64,000 bases of DNA. It comes from Christensenella sp. UBA4626 (GTDB lineage Bacteria; Bacillota; Clostridia; Christensenellales; UBA1242). The position numbers and the translations under genes are program-made. Below the pieces are notes generated by a model. It saw only the letters and a list, made by a program, of their open reading frames with translations, had not been told where the DNA came from and did not search any database. The stretch spans positions 82,400 to 146,399 of the forward strand of contig DHNC01000035.1 of the NCBI GenBank assembly GCA_002406115.1, written 5' to 3'. Of the stretch, positions 31,623 to 41,047 are shown in pieces (within the stretch, counting starts at the first letter, position 1; the number at the start of each line of letters is the position of its first letter).

Positions 31623-34301
31623 TTGGCAGAAATCAACAAACCACAAGAATTTAATAAATCAATCAAACAACTTCAATCCATGGTTAAAGATAGGATGTTG
31701 GTTGGATTAAGCGAGAAGTTCTTTACTCTCAAACAAGAGATGTCTGGCGTTATGCGCTCAGTTAAAGATAAAGAAGCCGCTTTGATTTTAAAATCAACAG
31801 AAAAGAAGCCTGAACCGGTGGCGGAAGTTAAACCTGAACCAAAGGCTGAGCCAAAAGTTGAAGTTAAAGTTGAGCAAAAAGTTGAGAAAACCACTCAACC
31901 AGTTGTTTCTCAACCAAAATCCGATTATCAGCCAAGAACTGACTACCAATCAAAGCCAGATTACCAACCAAGGTCGGACTATCAACCAAGGTATGACAAT
32001 CAAAGGCAAGATTTTAGAAGAAATAATCAACAAGGTCAAAATAATTTCCAACGCAATAATTACAATCAAAATGGTCAAAATTTCAACCCTAGATACAATG
32101 GAAACCGACCAAATAATTATAATAACAACTACAACAACGGTTACAATCGTCAAAATGGCGGCTTTAACCGTCCACAAAATGGGCAACAAGGCAACCGCCC
32201 ATTCAACAATAATTTCCGTCCAAATCAACCGGGGCAAGGGTTTAATCGTCCATTTAACAATCGCCCAAATCCAAATTTCAAGCCAGGGCAAAAACCACCA
32301 TTTAACGCAGATAACAAACGCCCAGCAATCAATTATGCTCAACCGGTTATCACACAGAGCCCAGCACGCAATTTTGCTGGCAAAAAGAAAGATAATTCCC
32401 ACTTTGAAGAAAAACGTGGATACACAAAATACGATTTGCTTAAACGTGGCATGATTGACGATGGTATTGACGAAGATAGGTCAGTAACCCGCAAATTGCG
32501 TACTAAGAAAAAGGATATGGCAGTTGAAGTTGTTGAACGTCCAACTGGGCCAGCGGTGATTACAACTGACAACATTACAATCAAATTGTTGAGCGAAGTT
32601 TCTGGCAGACCAGTAAGCGAAATCATCAAAAAATTCATGATTTTAGGCATGATGGTTACAATCAACTCAACCGTTGATTTTGCCACAGCGGAACTTGTTA
32701 TGGCAGATATGGGCGTTGAACTTCAACAGAAACTTGACAAGACTGGTGAAGAAAAATTGCTTGATTTGCAAAAGAATATCCGTTCTTACAGCGATGAAGA
32801 AGCAAGCGTAAGACCACCTATTGTAACTGTTATGGGTCACGTTGACCACGGCAAAACAAGTTTGTTGGACTACATCCGCAAAACAAAGGTTACTTTGGGC
32901 GAGGCAGGCGGCATCACACAAGCAATTGGTGCTTATCGTGTCAATGTAAACAACAAATATATCACATTTATTGACACCCCAGGTCACGAAGCATTCACAG
33001 CGATGCGTGCTCGTGGTGCATCAGTCACAGATATCGCTATTTTGATTGTTGCAGCGGATGACGGCATTATGCCACAAACCGTGGAGGCAATAAATCACAT
33101 AAAATCTGCCAACATTCCAATGATTGTTGCAATCAACAAAATGGATAAGCCTCAGGCAGACCCTGACCGCATTATGCAACAACTTGCAGAACACAATGTT
33201 TTGCCAGAAGCATGGGGCGGCGATGCAATTATTTGCAAAATCTCTGCTCGCACTGGCGAAGGTATCGATAAATTGCTTGAAACAATCCTTTTGGTTGCTG
33301 ATATGCAAGACCTTAAAGCAAATCCAGACATTCCGGCTTTGGGCACAATTTTGGAAGCAAAATTGGATAAAGGCCGTGGTGCAGTTGCATCTTTGATTGT
33401 CAGAGATGGTTCATTGCACGTAGGAGACACAATCGTTTCCGGCACATCAATTTGTAAAGTAAAAGCAATGATGGACGAAAATAATCGCACAGTTAAGGTT
33501 GCAACACCTTCAATGCCAGTAACAGTTTTGGGCTTTAACGAAGTGCCAATGGCTGGTGAAACTTTCACCGCAGTTGATGAAAAACTTTCAAAACAAATTG
33601 TTGAAGAACGTAAAGCAAAACAAAAGGAAGAACTTCTTAAAGGCAGCGGCGGCAACACCTTGGAAGATTTGTTGCAAAAGACAAGCGAAAAAGACGTTAA
33701 AATCCTCAATATTGTGCTTAAAACTGATGTTAATGGCTCGCTTGAAGCAATCAAGGCGTCTATCATGAAACTTGTGAATGATGAAGTTAAAATCAACATT
33801 CTTCACAGCGGCGTGGGCGCAGTAAGCGAAAGTGACTTGATTCTTGCCAATGCTTCAAATGCTATGGTGATTGCATTTAACGTGAGTCAAGACAGCAAGG
33901 TTAAAGCAACCGCAGAACGCATGAAAATCAAGATTTATTCATACAAGATTATTTACGAACTTTTGGATGAAATTGAAAGAGTAATCAAAGGCATGAAAGA
34001 GCCTAAATATGAAGAAGTTTACCTCGGCATGGCAGAAGTTAGAGCAGTGTTTAAATTGTCAAGTTCAGGCATTGTTGCTGGTTCGTTCGTCCGTGATGGT
34101 AAAATCGTTCGTGGCGAACACGCAAAAATTTATCGTGGCGATAACTTGCTTGCAACCACCGAAATCAAATCTTTAAAGATTGTCAAAGACGACGTCAAAG
34201 AGGCAGGCAAGGATAGGGAATGCGGTATCAAAACTAACTATGATGATGTTGCAGTTGGCGACAGAATTGAATGTTTTACATTAAAAAGGATTGAAGAATA
34301 A
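31623..34301 (+). CDS. infB: Translation initiation factor IF-2 with an Asn/Gln-rich N-terminal region
   Basis: IF-2 is the GTPase that brings initiator tRNA to the ribosome. The 892-residue protein starts with TTG at 31623 (AAGGAG is 10 bp upstream; no ATG or GTG fits). Residues about 1-50 form a basic helix and 60-95 are Pro/Glu/Lys repeats. Residues about 100-230 are extremely rich in N, Q, Y, G, R and P with DYQPR-type repeats. IF2_N and linker follow to about 390, then the G domain with GHVDHGKTS near 405, DTPGH and NKMDKP, and domains II-IV. The low-complexity segment is also open in another frame. Confidence 0.95.
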   Translation: MAEINKPQEFNKSIKQLQSMVKDRMLVGLSEKFFTLKQEMSGVMRSVKDKEAALILKSTEKKPEPVAEVKPEPKAEPKVEVKVEQKVEKTTQPVVSQPKSDYQPRTDYQSKPDYQPRSDYQPRYDNQRQDFRRNNQQGQNNFQRNNYNQNGQNFNPRYNGNRPNNYNNNYNNGYNRQNGGFNRPQNGQQGNRPFNNNFRPNQPGQGFNRPFNNRPNPNFKPGQKPPFNADNKRPAINYAQPVITQSPARNFAGKKKDNSHFEEKRGYTKYDLLKRGMIDDGIDEDRSVTRKLRTKKKDMAVEVVERPTGPAVITTDNITIKLLSEVSGRPVSEIIKKFMILGMMVTINSTVDFATAELVMADMGVELQQKLDKTGEEKLLDLQKNIRSYSDEEASVRPPIVTVMGHVDHGKTSLLDYIRKTKVTLGEAGGITQAIGAYRVNVNNKYITFIDTPGHEAFTAMRARGASVTDIAILIVAADDGIMPQTVEAINHIKSANIPMIVAINKMDKPQADPDRIMQQLAEHNVLPEAWGGDAIICKISARTGEGIDKLLETILLVADMQDLKANPDIPALGTILEAKLDKGRGAVASLIVRDGSLHVGDTIVSGTSICKVKAMMDENNRTVKVATPSMPVTVLGFNEVPMAGETFTAVDEKLSKQIVEERKAKQKEELLKGSGGNTLEDLLQKTSEKDVKILNIVLKTDVNGSLEAIKASIMKLVNDEVKINILHSGVGAVSESDLILANASNAMVIAFNVSQDSKVKATAERMKIKIYSYKIIYELLDEIERVIKGMKEPKYEEVYLGMAEVRAVFKLSSSGIVAGSFVRDGKIVRGEHAKIYRGDNLLATTEIKSLKIVKDDVKEAGKDRECGIKTNYDDVAVGDRIECFTLKRIEE

Positions 34302-34663
34302 TGAAAAATGTAAGGTTAGAGCGTATCAATGCAGAACTGAGGAATGTCATCGCTGATGTCATTGACAATCAGTTGCGTGACCCTCAAATAAATGCTATGA
34401 TTTGTGTGCATAGCGTTGATATTACACCAGATTTAGCGTATGCTAGGGTGTATATCTCATCAATTGGTGAAACTCCTCAGCAAGAAGTTTTGGCACGCAT
34501 AAAAGGTGCTGGCGGCTTTATCCGAGGCGCTGCGGCAAAGAAAATCAAACTTCGCATTATGCCTAGATTGGAGTTTTATTTGGACACAAGTGAAGAATAT
34601 GGCAAAAAGATTGACGATATTTTGAGCCATATAACATATTCAACTGAGGAAAGTGATGAGTAA
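34301..34663 (+). CDS. rbfA: Ribosome-binding factor A
   Basis: RbfA matures the 30S subunit and 16S 5' end. The 120-residue protein has the KH-like fold with VRLERINAELRNVIADVIDNQL, RDPQINAMICVHSVDITPDLAYARVY spread across the core, and LRIMPRLEFYLD near the end. The ATG overlaps the infB stop by one base, giving coupling. truB starts 8 bases before its end. Confidence 0.95.
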   Translation: MKNVRLERINAELRNVIADVIDNQLRDPQINAMICVHSVDITPDLAYARVYISSIGETPQQEVLARIKGAGGFIRGAAAKKIKLRIMPRLEFYLDTSEEYGKKIDDILSHITYSTEESDE

Positions 34664-35519
34664 TTCTGATTTGAAAGGGATTTTGCCAATAAACAAGCCC
34701 AAAGATTGGACAAGTTTTGATGTGGTGAACAAAATCAAACACATGCTTCCTAAAAAAACAAAAGTTGGACACCTTGGCACGCTTGACCCTATGGCAACAG
34801 GCGTGCTGTTGGTGACTGTCGGCAAGGCAACAAAGCTGTTTGACCTGATGCAGGAAAAAACAAAGTGTTATATCGCAACCTTCAAATTTGGCGTTGAAAC
34901 AGATAGTTTGGACGCAACAGGCGAGGTTGTCAAAACAGACGATAAAGTTGTAACACTTGACCAAATTTATGGTGTTTTGCCAAAATTTCTTGGTAAAATA
35001 GACCAAGTTCCGCCAAAATTTAGTGCAAAATCTATTGGTGGCAAACGTGCTTACGATTTGGCAAGGGAAAATGTTGATTTTGAACTTAAACCAAACAAAG
35101 TTATTGTTGTGTATTTCAAAACCATAAGTTTTAGCAACAATATTTGGGAGGTTGAGATTTTGTGTGGCAGTGGGACATATATCCGTGCTTTATGTCGAGA
35201 TATTGCCCATGCAATTGGCACAGTTGCCACAATGACCAGCCTTGTCAGAACCAAAATTGACAAATTTCAACTTGAACAATGTGTTGAACTTTCAAATCTG
35301 GATGCTTCAAATGTAACAGAAAATATTGTAAAAATCAAAGATGTTTTGAGTTTGCCAACAATCGAGTTGGACAGCCAAAACTATTTCAAAATTATGAATG
35401 GTCAAACGATAAACTTGAATATGAATGACGGAGTTTATCAGTTAATAGACGAAAATGACACTGTTGCATTGATTGAAATATGCAATTTTAATGCAAAAAT
35501 GTCGATTTATTTGGCATAA
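34656..35519 (+). CDS. truB: tRNA pseudouridine55 synthase TruB
   Basis: TruB makes pseudouridine 55 in the T-arm of tRNAs. The 287-residue protein begins SNSDLKGILPINKPKDWTSF and has the catalytic aspartate in VGHLGTLDPMATGVLLV. Later blocks are KVPPKFSAKSIGGKRAYDLAR-like and CGSGTYIRALCRDIAHAIG. The start is ATG 34656 with a GAGGAAA site inside rbfA; an in-frame GTG lies at 34653. ribF, usually next, is absent; efp follows after 87 bp. Confidence 0.95.
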   Translation: MSNSDLKGILPINKPKDWTSFDVVNKIKHMLPKKTKVGHLGTLDPMATGVLLVTVGKATKLFDLMQEKTKCYIATFKFGVETDSLDATGEVVKTDDKVVTLDQIYGVLPKFLGKIDQVPPKFSAKSIGGKRAYDLARENVDFELKPNKVIVVYFKTISFSNNIWEVEILCGSGTYIRALCRDIAHAIGTVATMTSLVRTKIDKFQLEQCVELSNLDASNVTENIVKIKDVLSLPTIELDSQNYFKIMNGQTINLNMNDGVYQLIDENDTVALIEICNFNAKMSIYLA

Positions 35520-35606
35520 ATGGTTTGCAAAAATGTCAAAATATGCTAAACTATTATAGTTATTTATATGCTTAAAGCAAATTTAATATAAAAGGAATTT
35601 AATTTT

Positions 35607-36185
35607 ATGATTACAGCAGGCGATATTAGAAAAGGTGTTATTTTCGATGATGGCACTTCAACCGACCCAAGAAAACCTAGTTTGTTTTTGGTTGTTGACT
35701 TTCAACACGTAAAACCAGGTAAGGGTGCAGCTTTTGTTAGAACAACTATCAAAAATGTTATAACAGGCAAAGTTTTGGAACGTACTTACAATCCAAGTGA
35801 AAAAATCAACGACATTTCTATCGAACGTAGGGAAATGGTTTACCTTTACAAGGAAGGCGATTTGTATTACTTTATGGACAATCAAACTTACGACCAAATC
35901 CCATTCAACTACGAAAGTGTTAAAGACATTCTCAACTTTGTTGTTGAAAACACAAATTGCAACGTTCAATTTTACAATGGAACACCTATCAATGTTGAAC
36001 CACCTATCTTTGTTGAACTTACAGTTACAAAATGTGACCCAGCAGTTCGTGGTGATACAGTTAAAACAGGCGGCAAACCAGTAACTCTTGAAACTGGTTA
36101 CACATTGCAAGTCCCTATGTTTGTCAATGAAGGCGACCGTATCCGTGTTGATACTCGTACTGGCGAATATATGGAAAGATTGTAA
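35607..36185 (+). CDS. efp: Elongation factor P
   Basis: EF-P rescues ribosomes stalled on polyproline. The 192-residue protein has KOW domain I with the functional loop HVKPGKGAAFVRT (Lys at residue 39), the OB-fold domains and the C-terminal signature VNEGDRIRVDTRTGEYMER. Between residues 14 and 26, GTSTDPRKPSLF forms a longer beta-turn than in common EF-Ps, shifting the loop lysine by about six positions. The modifying enzyme, if any, is not in the window. It has an AAAAGGAA ribosome binding site and is monocistronic. Confidence 0.95.
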   Translation: MITAGDIRKGVIFDDGTSTDPRKPSLFLVVDFQHVKPGKGAAFVRTTIKNVITGKVLERTYNPSEKINDISIERREMVYLYKEGDLYYFMDNQTYDQIPFNYESVKDILNFVVENTNCNVQFYNGTPINVEPPIFVELTVTKCDPAVRGDTVKTGGKPVTLETGYTLQVPMFVNEGDRIRVDTRTGEYMERL

Positions 36186-36217
36186 AATCAATTTAAAAAT
36201 TTAATCTTAATTAGTCG

Positions 36218-36252
36218 AAAAAGTGATACCTTTGTGGTATTGCTTTTTTTTT
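36218..36252 (+). terminator. Terminator after efp
   Basis: AAAAAGTGATACC (36218-36230) pairs with GGTATTGCTTTTT (36236-36248) using two wobbles, with a 5-base loop and a run of T residues to 36252. The spoIIIAA promoter-like -35 follows directly. Confidence 0.82.
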
Positions 36253-36279
36253 GTTATTAAATCGGTCGGATTTTAATAT
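36251..36279 (+). promoter_or_regulatory. Possible promoter of the spoIIIA operon
   Basis: TTGTTA at 36251-36256, a 17-bp spacer and TAATAT at 36274-36279, only 8 bases before the ATG. In Bacillus this operon is transcribed by sigma-E in the mother cell, and I do not see a convincing sigma-E motif, so the assignment is weak. Confidence 0.35.
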
Positions 36280-36287
36280 TTTTCTTT

Positions 36288-37193
36288 ATGTTAAAAAACT
36301 ATTTGGATTGTGAAACATATTTACTCATAACAAAATATTTCAGTTTTGCGGATATAACAGAAATCCGCATGAGATTAAATCAAAAATTGATAGTATGCGT
36401 TAAAAATAAAAAGTTTTATCTTAAAAATCAAGACCAGCAATTTGTGATTGTAACAAAGGCAATGTTGGACAACTTTATGCGAAGAATAAGCGAAAACTCG
36501 CTTTATGCCTACAACGAAAGTTTAATTCAAGGCTACATAAGTTTGCCAAAGGGCATCCGTGTTGGCGTTTGTGGCAATTATGTTTTTGATGAAGATAAAC
36601 TTGTGACCGTCAAAGATTTCCAGTCGGTAAATATCCGTATTCCGCATCAGGTTAAAAATTGCAGCCTTAATGCTTATCAATATTTGGTGGATGGCGACAA
36701 CGTTGAAAATTGCTTGATTGTTTCACCTCCGGGTGCGGGCAAAACAACATTTTTGCGTGATTTTGTATTCCAACTTTGCGAGCACAATATTTCCAAAAAC
36801 ATATTGATTGTCGACGAAAGAAATGAAATTTGCTCTTGCGTTGATGGTGTGCCGGCTTTGTCCCTTGGCGGTTTTTGCGATATTATTGCCAATTGCAACA
36901 AGCATATTGCCTTTAAAAATGGCATACGAAGCATGAGCCCGAATATTATTGTGACAGACGAATTGGATTTGGAAAAAGACCTAGATATCATAAAAGAGGC
37001 TTTGAATAGCGGCATAAAACTGATTGCCACAATCCACGCAAAAGATATGAACGAATTGAGGCGAAAACCCAGTTTTGAGAGTGTGTTGGACGAAAAATAT
37101 TTTTCAAGATATGTTGTCCTTGGCACAAGCGAAGGCCCTGGGACATTAAATGCCATATTCAATGACAAATTAAATTGCCTTTATTGCAGGTGA
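36288..37193 (+). CDS. spoIIIAA: Stage III sporulation protein AA (ATPase)
   Basis: SpoIIIAA is the secretion-type ATPase of the SpoIIIA-SpoIIQ feeding-tube apparatus linking mother cell and forespore. The 301-residue protein has ITEIRMRLNQKL near its start, GYISLPKGIRVGVCG, Walker A SPPGAGKTTFLRD near residue 147 and VDERNEI. The PNIIVTDEL box near 222 resembles Walker B, and ATIHAKDM follows. The ATG at 36288 lacks a ribosome binding site. It is the first of eight co-directional spoIIIA genes. Confidence 0.95.
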   Translation: MLKNYLDCETYLLITKYFSFADITEIRMRLNQKLIVCVKNKKFYLKNQDQQFVIVTKAMLDNFMRRISENSLYAYNESLIQGYISLPKGIRVGVCGNYVFDEDKLVTVKDFQSVNIRIPHQVKNCSLNAYQYLVDGDNVENCLIVSPPGAGKTTFLRDFVFQLCEHNISKNILIVDERNEICSCVDGVPALSLGGFCDIIANCNKHIAFKNGIRSMSPNIIVTDELDLEKDLDIIKEALNSGIKLIATIHAKDMNELRRKPSFESVLDEKYFSRYVVLGTSEGPGTLNAIFNDKLNCLYCR

Positions 37194-37195
37194 AT

Positions 37196-37669
37196 ATGAA
37201 AATCTTTTTGATAATAACCCTTATTGTTGTGATTATGCTGATCGCCGTTTCGGTCAGCGAACAATATAAGGATAGGTACGATTTTTACTTTAATTTAAAA
37301 CTCTTCCTTACACAATTAAAATTAAACATTTCGTTTAGGGCGGATAAACTGGACAAATTTTTGCAACAAATCAAACCAAAAAAGAATTTCAAAATTTTCA
37401 TTGCTGCTTATCAGGAATATTTAAAAACAACCAAATTGGATTTGTCTCAACTGAAAATTTTGGATGAGGACGAAAGGCAAGAGTTGCACGATATTGTCAC
37501 AAACATAGGCAAGATGGACAAAACAAACGAGGTTAAACAAATAGAGGGATTTGTTTTAAGCATTGAGGAAAAGCAAAATCAAGCATTGCAAGCCAAAACA
37601 AAATTATGCCCGATGATAATCAAATTGTCCTTGTTGTTCGCCTTGGCTGTGGCAATTGTGTTGTGCTAA
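37196..37669 (+). CDS. spoIIIAB: Stage III sporulation protein AB
   Basis: A 157-residue protein with an N-terminal membrane helix (IFLIITLIVVIMLIAVSVSEQ), a long charged helical central region and a C-terminal hydrophobic segment (LSLLFALAVAIVLC). This fits SpoIIIAB, a GspF-like inner-membrane component of the SpoIIIA complex. The start is ATG 37196 after CAGGTGA; the frame upstream to 37175 overlaps spoIIIAA without need. Sequence is weakly conserved and the call relies partly on the operon. Confidence 0.88.
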   Translation: MKIFLIITLIVVIMLIAVSVSEQYKDRYDFYFNLKLFLTQLKLNISFRADKLDKFLQQIKPKKNFKIFIAAYQEYLKTTKLDLSQLKILDEDERQELHDIVTNIGKMDKTNEVKQIEGFVLSIEEKQNQALQAKTKLCPMIIKLSLLFALAVAIVLC

Positions 37670-37709
37670 ACGGCTGGAAAATATGTTTAAATAACAAAAG
37701 CGAGGGATT

Positions 37710-37898
37710 ATGGAAATTATTTTTAAATTGGCTGGCATTGGCTTGATTACTTCCATCGTAAATCAAATTTTGAAGTATTGCGGAAAGGAAGAAATCGCCT
37801 CAATCACCACTTTGGCGGGTTTGATTATGAGCCTGCTTGTCGTGGTCAATTTGGTGCAGCAACTGTTCGACACTGTCAAAACTTTATTTGTGATATAG
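37710..37898 (+). CDS. spoIIIAC: Stage III sporulation protein AC
   Basis: A 62-residue membrane protein with two helices (IIFKLAGIGLITSIVNQIL and IASITTLAGLIMSLLVVVN). The KYCGKEE turn between them is typical for SpoIIIAC. It has a GCGAGGGA ribosome binding site 7 bp before the ATG and is followed by spoIIIAD after 7 bp. Confidence 0.92.
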   Translation: MEIIFKLAGIGLITSIVNQILKYCGKEEIASITTLAGLIMSLLVVVNLVQQLFDTVKTLFVI

Positions 37899-37905
37899 GT
37901 TAAAT

Positions 37906-38292
37906 ATGACACTGCTTTTAAAGATTGTTGCGGTGGCGTTTGTGACCATTTTGGCAAACATCTTGATCAAACAAACAAAGCCGGAAATAGCCTTGATTAT
38001 TTCAATTGTGGGCGGGCTTTTAATCATAATAATGACCATTGATAGTTTCAAACAAGTGCTATCAAATTTTTTGCATATATTTCAATCCACCGGCATCAAC
38101 AACAATCTTTTGACACCTTTGTTTAAGATAATTGCCATCGGATATATTGCCGAATTTGCTGCAAACATTTGTCAAGACGCTGGGGCAGCAAGCATTGCAG
38201 ACAAAATCCTATTTTCTGCAAAACTTGTCATCTTGCTGGTTGCCTTGCCAATCATTACAACCGTTATTGACATGGTGGTGGGGTTGTTATGA
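37906..38292 (+). CDS. spoIIIAD: Stage III sporulation protein AD
   Basis: A 128-residue membrane protein similar to a doubled SpoIIIAC: LLKIVAVAFVTILANILIKQ, TKPEIALIISIVGGLLIII, FKIIAIGYIAEFAANICQDAG and a final helix LVILLVALPIITTVIDMVV. It is part of the mother-cell channel complex. It overlaps spoIIIAE by 4 bp (ATGA). Confidence 0.92.
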   Translation: MTLLLKIVAVAFVTILANILIKQTKPEIALIISIVGGLLIIIMTIDSFKQVLSNFLHIFQSTGINNNLLTPLFKIIAIGYIAEFAANICQDAGAASIADKILFSAKLVILLVALPIITTVIDMVVGLL

Positions 38293-39527
38293 GATATACA
38301 AGGGCAAAACATTTCAAAAAACGGCAGGATAAAGGACTATGTATAACCATCCTTTCAATGGTGGCAATAATCCTTTGTTGTGCGTTGATTATGCCTCAAA
38401 AGGCGTTTTGTGCGGATAGTTCGCTAACAACTATAAGCGAAGAACTTAACAATTCGGTTGTAAAGGAACTCGACCAGATAGATTTTAAGCCTTTCAACGA
38501 CGCAATTGGCGAACTGCAAGACACAAATTCCAACATCTTTTCACTATCCAACGTGAAAGCGACGGTTTATAGCATAATTAGCGGCGAAAATGCAGTCAAT
38601 TATTCTTCAATGCTCACCAGTTTGATAGGTTTGATTGGCGGTTCGCTGGTAAAATTTCTGCCGCTGCTTTCGGCAATTGTCGCAATCGGTGTTATCGGCA
38701 ATATGCTGAGCGGATTTAAAAGCAAATTTAATGAAAAATCCAGTTCAAACCTCATTCAATTAGTGTGTTTTATGGCAGTTTGCGTGCTGATAATTGCCAT
38801 GGTTAAAAATGTGATTGCCGGGGCAACTGGGGCGGTGACAAATATGTCCTCGCAAATGAATGCAATTTTTCCAATCCTGCTTACACTTATGATTGGTTTG
38901 GGTGCAAACGCAACTGCTTCCGTGTTTCAACCTGTCGTGGCGATAATGTCAACATACATAGCGGATTTTTTCACCTTTTTTATCCTGCCGCTCTTTATGC
39001 TAAGTTTTGTCTTTTCAATCATCGGAAACCTGACAGATAGCATCAAACTTGACAAATTCAACGCCTTTATATCTAGTTTTTTCAAATGGAGCGTCGGGCT
39101 GATTTTTACAATATTTTTTGCTGTTTTTGCTTTGCAAGGCATTTCTGCCGGCAAATTTGATAGTTTAAGCATCCGCACAACAAAATACACAATCAAAAGT
39201 TATGTTCCAGTTATGGGTGGCTATCTTGCTGACGGCATGGATTTGATTTTAGCAAGCACAGTTTTAATCAAAAACGCAGTGGGCTTTGTTGGTATCTTGA
39301 TTGTGATAACCACAATAATTTCTCCACTTATTCAAATTGCCTTATTTAGTCTTATGTTAAAACTTGTTGCGGCAATCTTGCAAACAATGGGGGAAAAGAA
39401 AACCTCAAATTTCCTAACTTCAATTTCAAAGTCGATAACCATGCTGTCATCCGCAATAATAGCGGTCGGTTTTATGTATTTGTTGTCGGTCGGACTTGTT
39501 ATGACAAGCGCAAATGTGGTGGTGTAA
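38289..39527 (+). CDS. spoIIIAE: Stage III sporulation protein AE
   Basis: A 412-residue polytopic membrane protein and channel component. It starts with a basic stretch and a hydrophobic signal (ITILSMVAIILCCALIM). It contains the conserved LIGLIGGSLVKFLPLLSAI, ILLTLMIGLGANATASVFQPVVA and YVPVMGGYLADGMDLI blocks, with about seven membrane helices. The lengths of the gene and its place in the operon match the family. The ATG overlaps the spoIIIAD stop. Confidence 0.94.
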   Translation: MRYTRAKHFKKRQDKGLCITILSMVAIILCCALIMPQKAFCADSSLTTISEELNNSVVKELDQIDFKPFNDAIGELQDTNSNIFSLSNVKATVYSIISGENAVNYSSMLTSLIGLIGGSLVKFLPLLSAIVAIGVIGNMLSGFKSKFNEKSSSNLIQLVCFMAVCVLIIAMVKNVIAGATGAVTNMSSQMNAIFPILLTLMIGLGANATASVFQPVVAIMSTYIADFFTFFILPLFMLSFVFSIIGNLTDSIKLDKFNAFISSFFKWSVGLIFTIFFAVFALQGISAGKFDSLSIRTTKYTIKSYVPVMGGYLADGMDLILASTVLIKNAVGFVGILIVITTIISPLIQIALFSLMLKLVAAILQTMGEKKTSNFLTSISKSITMLSSAIIAVGFMYLLSVGLVMTSANVVV

Positions 39528-39528
39528 A

Positions 39529-40002
39529 ATGAAAGCATATGTGATAAGTATTTTGGGCATTACAATGTGCGGCGTTTTGATTGAAATCATTTTGCCGTCA
39601 GGCAGCACAAGCAAATATGTCAAAAGCATTTATGCTGTGTTTGTCATTGCTGTGATATTAAATCCTGTAATTCAATTCTTTGCCAAAAACAAAGGCATGG
39701 ATATAAAATATAACGACATAGAAATCAGCAACAAATTGATTGATTATATCAACACACAAAAGGTTGAATCCGTAAAATCCAGCATCATTTTGGAGTTGAA
39801 TCAGCAAGGAGCAGAGAATGTCGACATAATATTAAATTTTGAGCAACAAAACAACCAAATAATCTATAAATCGTGCATTGTCGACTTGAAAAACTTAACA
39901 TATACACCTTCGGACAAGCATATTAGTAAATATGAGTTGATAATTGATGTGATAAAACAACATACAAATTTAACTGACGAGGTGATAATTTTCAATGAGT
40001 GA
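39529..40002 (+). CDS. spoIIIAF: Stage III sporulation protein AF
   Basis: A 157-residue protein with two N-terminal membrane helices (YVISILGITMCGVLIEIILP and YVKSIYAVFVIAVILNPVI) and a cytoplasmic alpha/beta domain. The start is ATG 39529, one base after the spoIIIAE stop; the frame from 39514 only overlaps. The short SGSTSKYVKSIYA motif between the helices is typical of SpoIIIAF. Confidence 0.9.
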   Translation: MKAYVISILGITMCGVLIEIILPSGSTSKYVKSIYAVFVIAVILNPVIQFFAKNKGMDIKYNDIEISNKLIDYINTQKVESVKSSIILELNQQGAENVDIILNFEQQNNQIIYKSCIVDLKNLTYTPSDKHISKYELIIDVIKQHTNLTDEVIIFNE

Positions 40003-40450
40003 CAACGAAAAAAAATTCAAATTTAAATGGTTTGAAAAACTTAAAAATGTTAAGCACATTGAAATATATGTCTGCGTGTTGTTTGTTGTTGTTTTGATGC
40101 TGATATTCCTTTCGACATCACAAAGTTCAACTTCAAAATCCAAAAGTCAACAAACCACAAACAATCAATCTACCATAACCGGCTATATAAGCCAACTGGA
40201 AGATGATTTGGAAGAGGTTTTGTCCAACATCGGCGGGGTGTCTGATGTTAAGGTGTTGATTAGTTTGGATACGAAGCAATTTAGTGTTGACAAAAACGAA
40301 ATCAGCATGGACACGTTCCCACCAATTAAAGGTATCATTATTACAGCCAAAGGGTTAAATGACACTGCAAGGCGACTCAAAGTGCTGCGTGCTGTTGAGG
40401 CAGTAATTGAAGTTACAAATGGTAACATAGAAATTTTATCAAGTGAATAG
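39995..40450 (+). CDS. spoIIIAG: Stage III sporulation protein AG
   Basis: SpoIIIAG forms a secretin-like ring in the intermembrane space. The 151-residue protein has one N-terminal membrane helix (IEIYVCVLFVVVLMLIFLS), a Ser/Thr/Gln linker, then a ring-building-motif domain containing LEEVLSNIGGVSDVKVLISL and PIKGIIITAKGLNDTARRL. It overlaps spoIIIAF by 8 bp. Confidence 0.92.
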   Translation: MSDNEKKFKFKWFEKLKNVKHIEIYVCVLFVVVLMLIFLSTSQSSTSKSKSQQTTNNQSTITGYISQLEDDLEEVLSNIGGVSDVKVLISLDTKQFSVDKNEISMDTFPPIKGIIITAKGLNDTARRLKVLRAVEAVIEVTNGNIEILSSE

Positions 40451-40458
40451 GAGGATTT

Positions 40459-40944
40459 ATGAAAAAAGCGTTAACGAAAAAGAAAAAAATCATTATATTG
40501 TCAGTTATGGTTGCTTTGTTGCTTGTTACAGGTTATGTAAATGTGGCTTTGAACAGTTCTTTGTCCGGCAAGAGCCAAACAACAAGCACAACCAGTGCAA
40601 ACTTTTATGCAACATATCGCACAGAAAGAGAGGCAACAAGAACACAAGAAATCCAATTTTATGACTCAATTTTGACAAGTGCAACATCAAGTGAATCCGC
40701 TAAAAAAGAAGCAGAAGCAAACAAATTGCAACTCATCGACCAAATGGAAAAAGAAATGGTCGCAGAAGGCATCATTCGTGGCAAAGGTTTTAGCGATGCA
40801 GTGATTTCATCATCAAATTCTAACATCAATGTGTTTGTTCAGGCGGCTGAACTCACAAAGGCAGAAGTTGCGCAAATTGCAAGCGTTGTAACCAGACAAT
40901 TGGGCTGCGAACTTGACAAAGTTATCATTATACCGTCTGTATAA
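40459..40944 (+). CDS. spoIIIAH: Stage III sporulation protein AH
   Basis: SpoIIIAH pairs with forespore SpoIIQ and forms the other ring. The 161-residue protein has an N-terminal anchor (IIILSVMVALLLVTGYVNVAL) and a Ser/Thr linker with a long helix (RTEREATRTQEIQFYDSIL). A ring-forming domain follows, with MVAEGIIRGKGFSDAVISSS and a final VVTRQLGCELDKVIIIPSV. An AGGAGGA ribosome binding site is present. It is the last gene of the operon; no terminator is obvious after it. Confidence 0.92.
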   Translation: MKKALTKKKKIIILSVMVALLLVTGYVNVALNSSLSGKSQTTSTTSANFYATYRTEREATRTQEIQFYDSILTSATSSESAKKEAEANKLQLIDQMEKEMVAEGIIRGKGFSDAVISSSNSNINVFVQAAELTKAEVAQIASVVTRQLGCELDKVIIIPSV

Positions 40945-41001
40945 TTGAGCAAAACGACCTGCGGCAAAATCACCAAAACAAAAATATGTTTTTTAAAATG
41001 T

Positions 41002-41031
41002 TTGCTAATTATTTGCCATATGTGTTATACT
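41002..41031 (+). promoter_or_regulatory. Promoter for the asp23-nusB-xseAB-proS cluster
   Basis: TTGCTA at 41002-41007, an 18-bp spacer and TATACT at 41026-41031, followed by GAGG and the ATG at 41048. Confidence 0.6.
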
Positions 41032-41047
41032 AATCACAGAGGTTTTT

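Noticed and set aside
31858..32454. 198-codon plus-strand ORF inside infB in another frame
   Set aside because: Arises from the biased A/C-rich codons of the low-complexity region; translation is Thr/Ile/Gln repeats with no start site.
33152..33799. 215-codon minus-strand ORF opposite infB
   Set aside because: Shadow of the infB G domain in the antisense frame; Ser/Ile-rich translation without recognisable motifs and no ribosome binding site.
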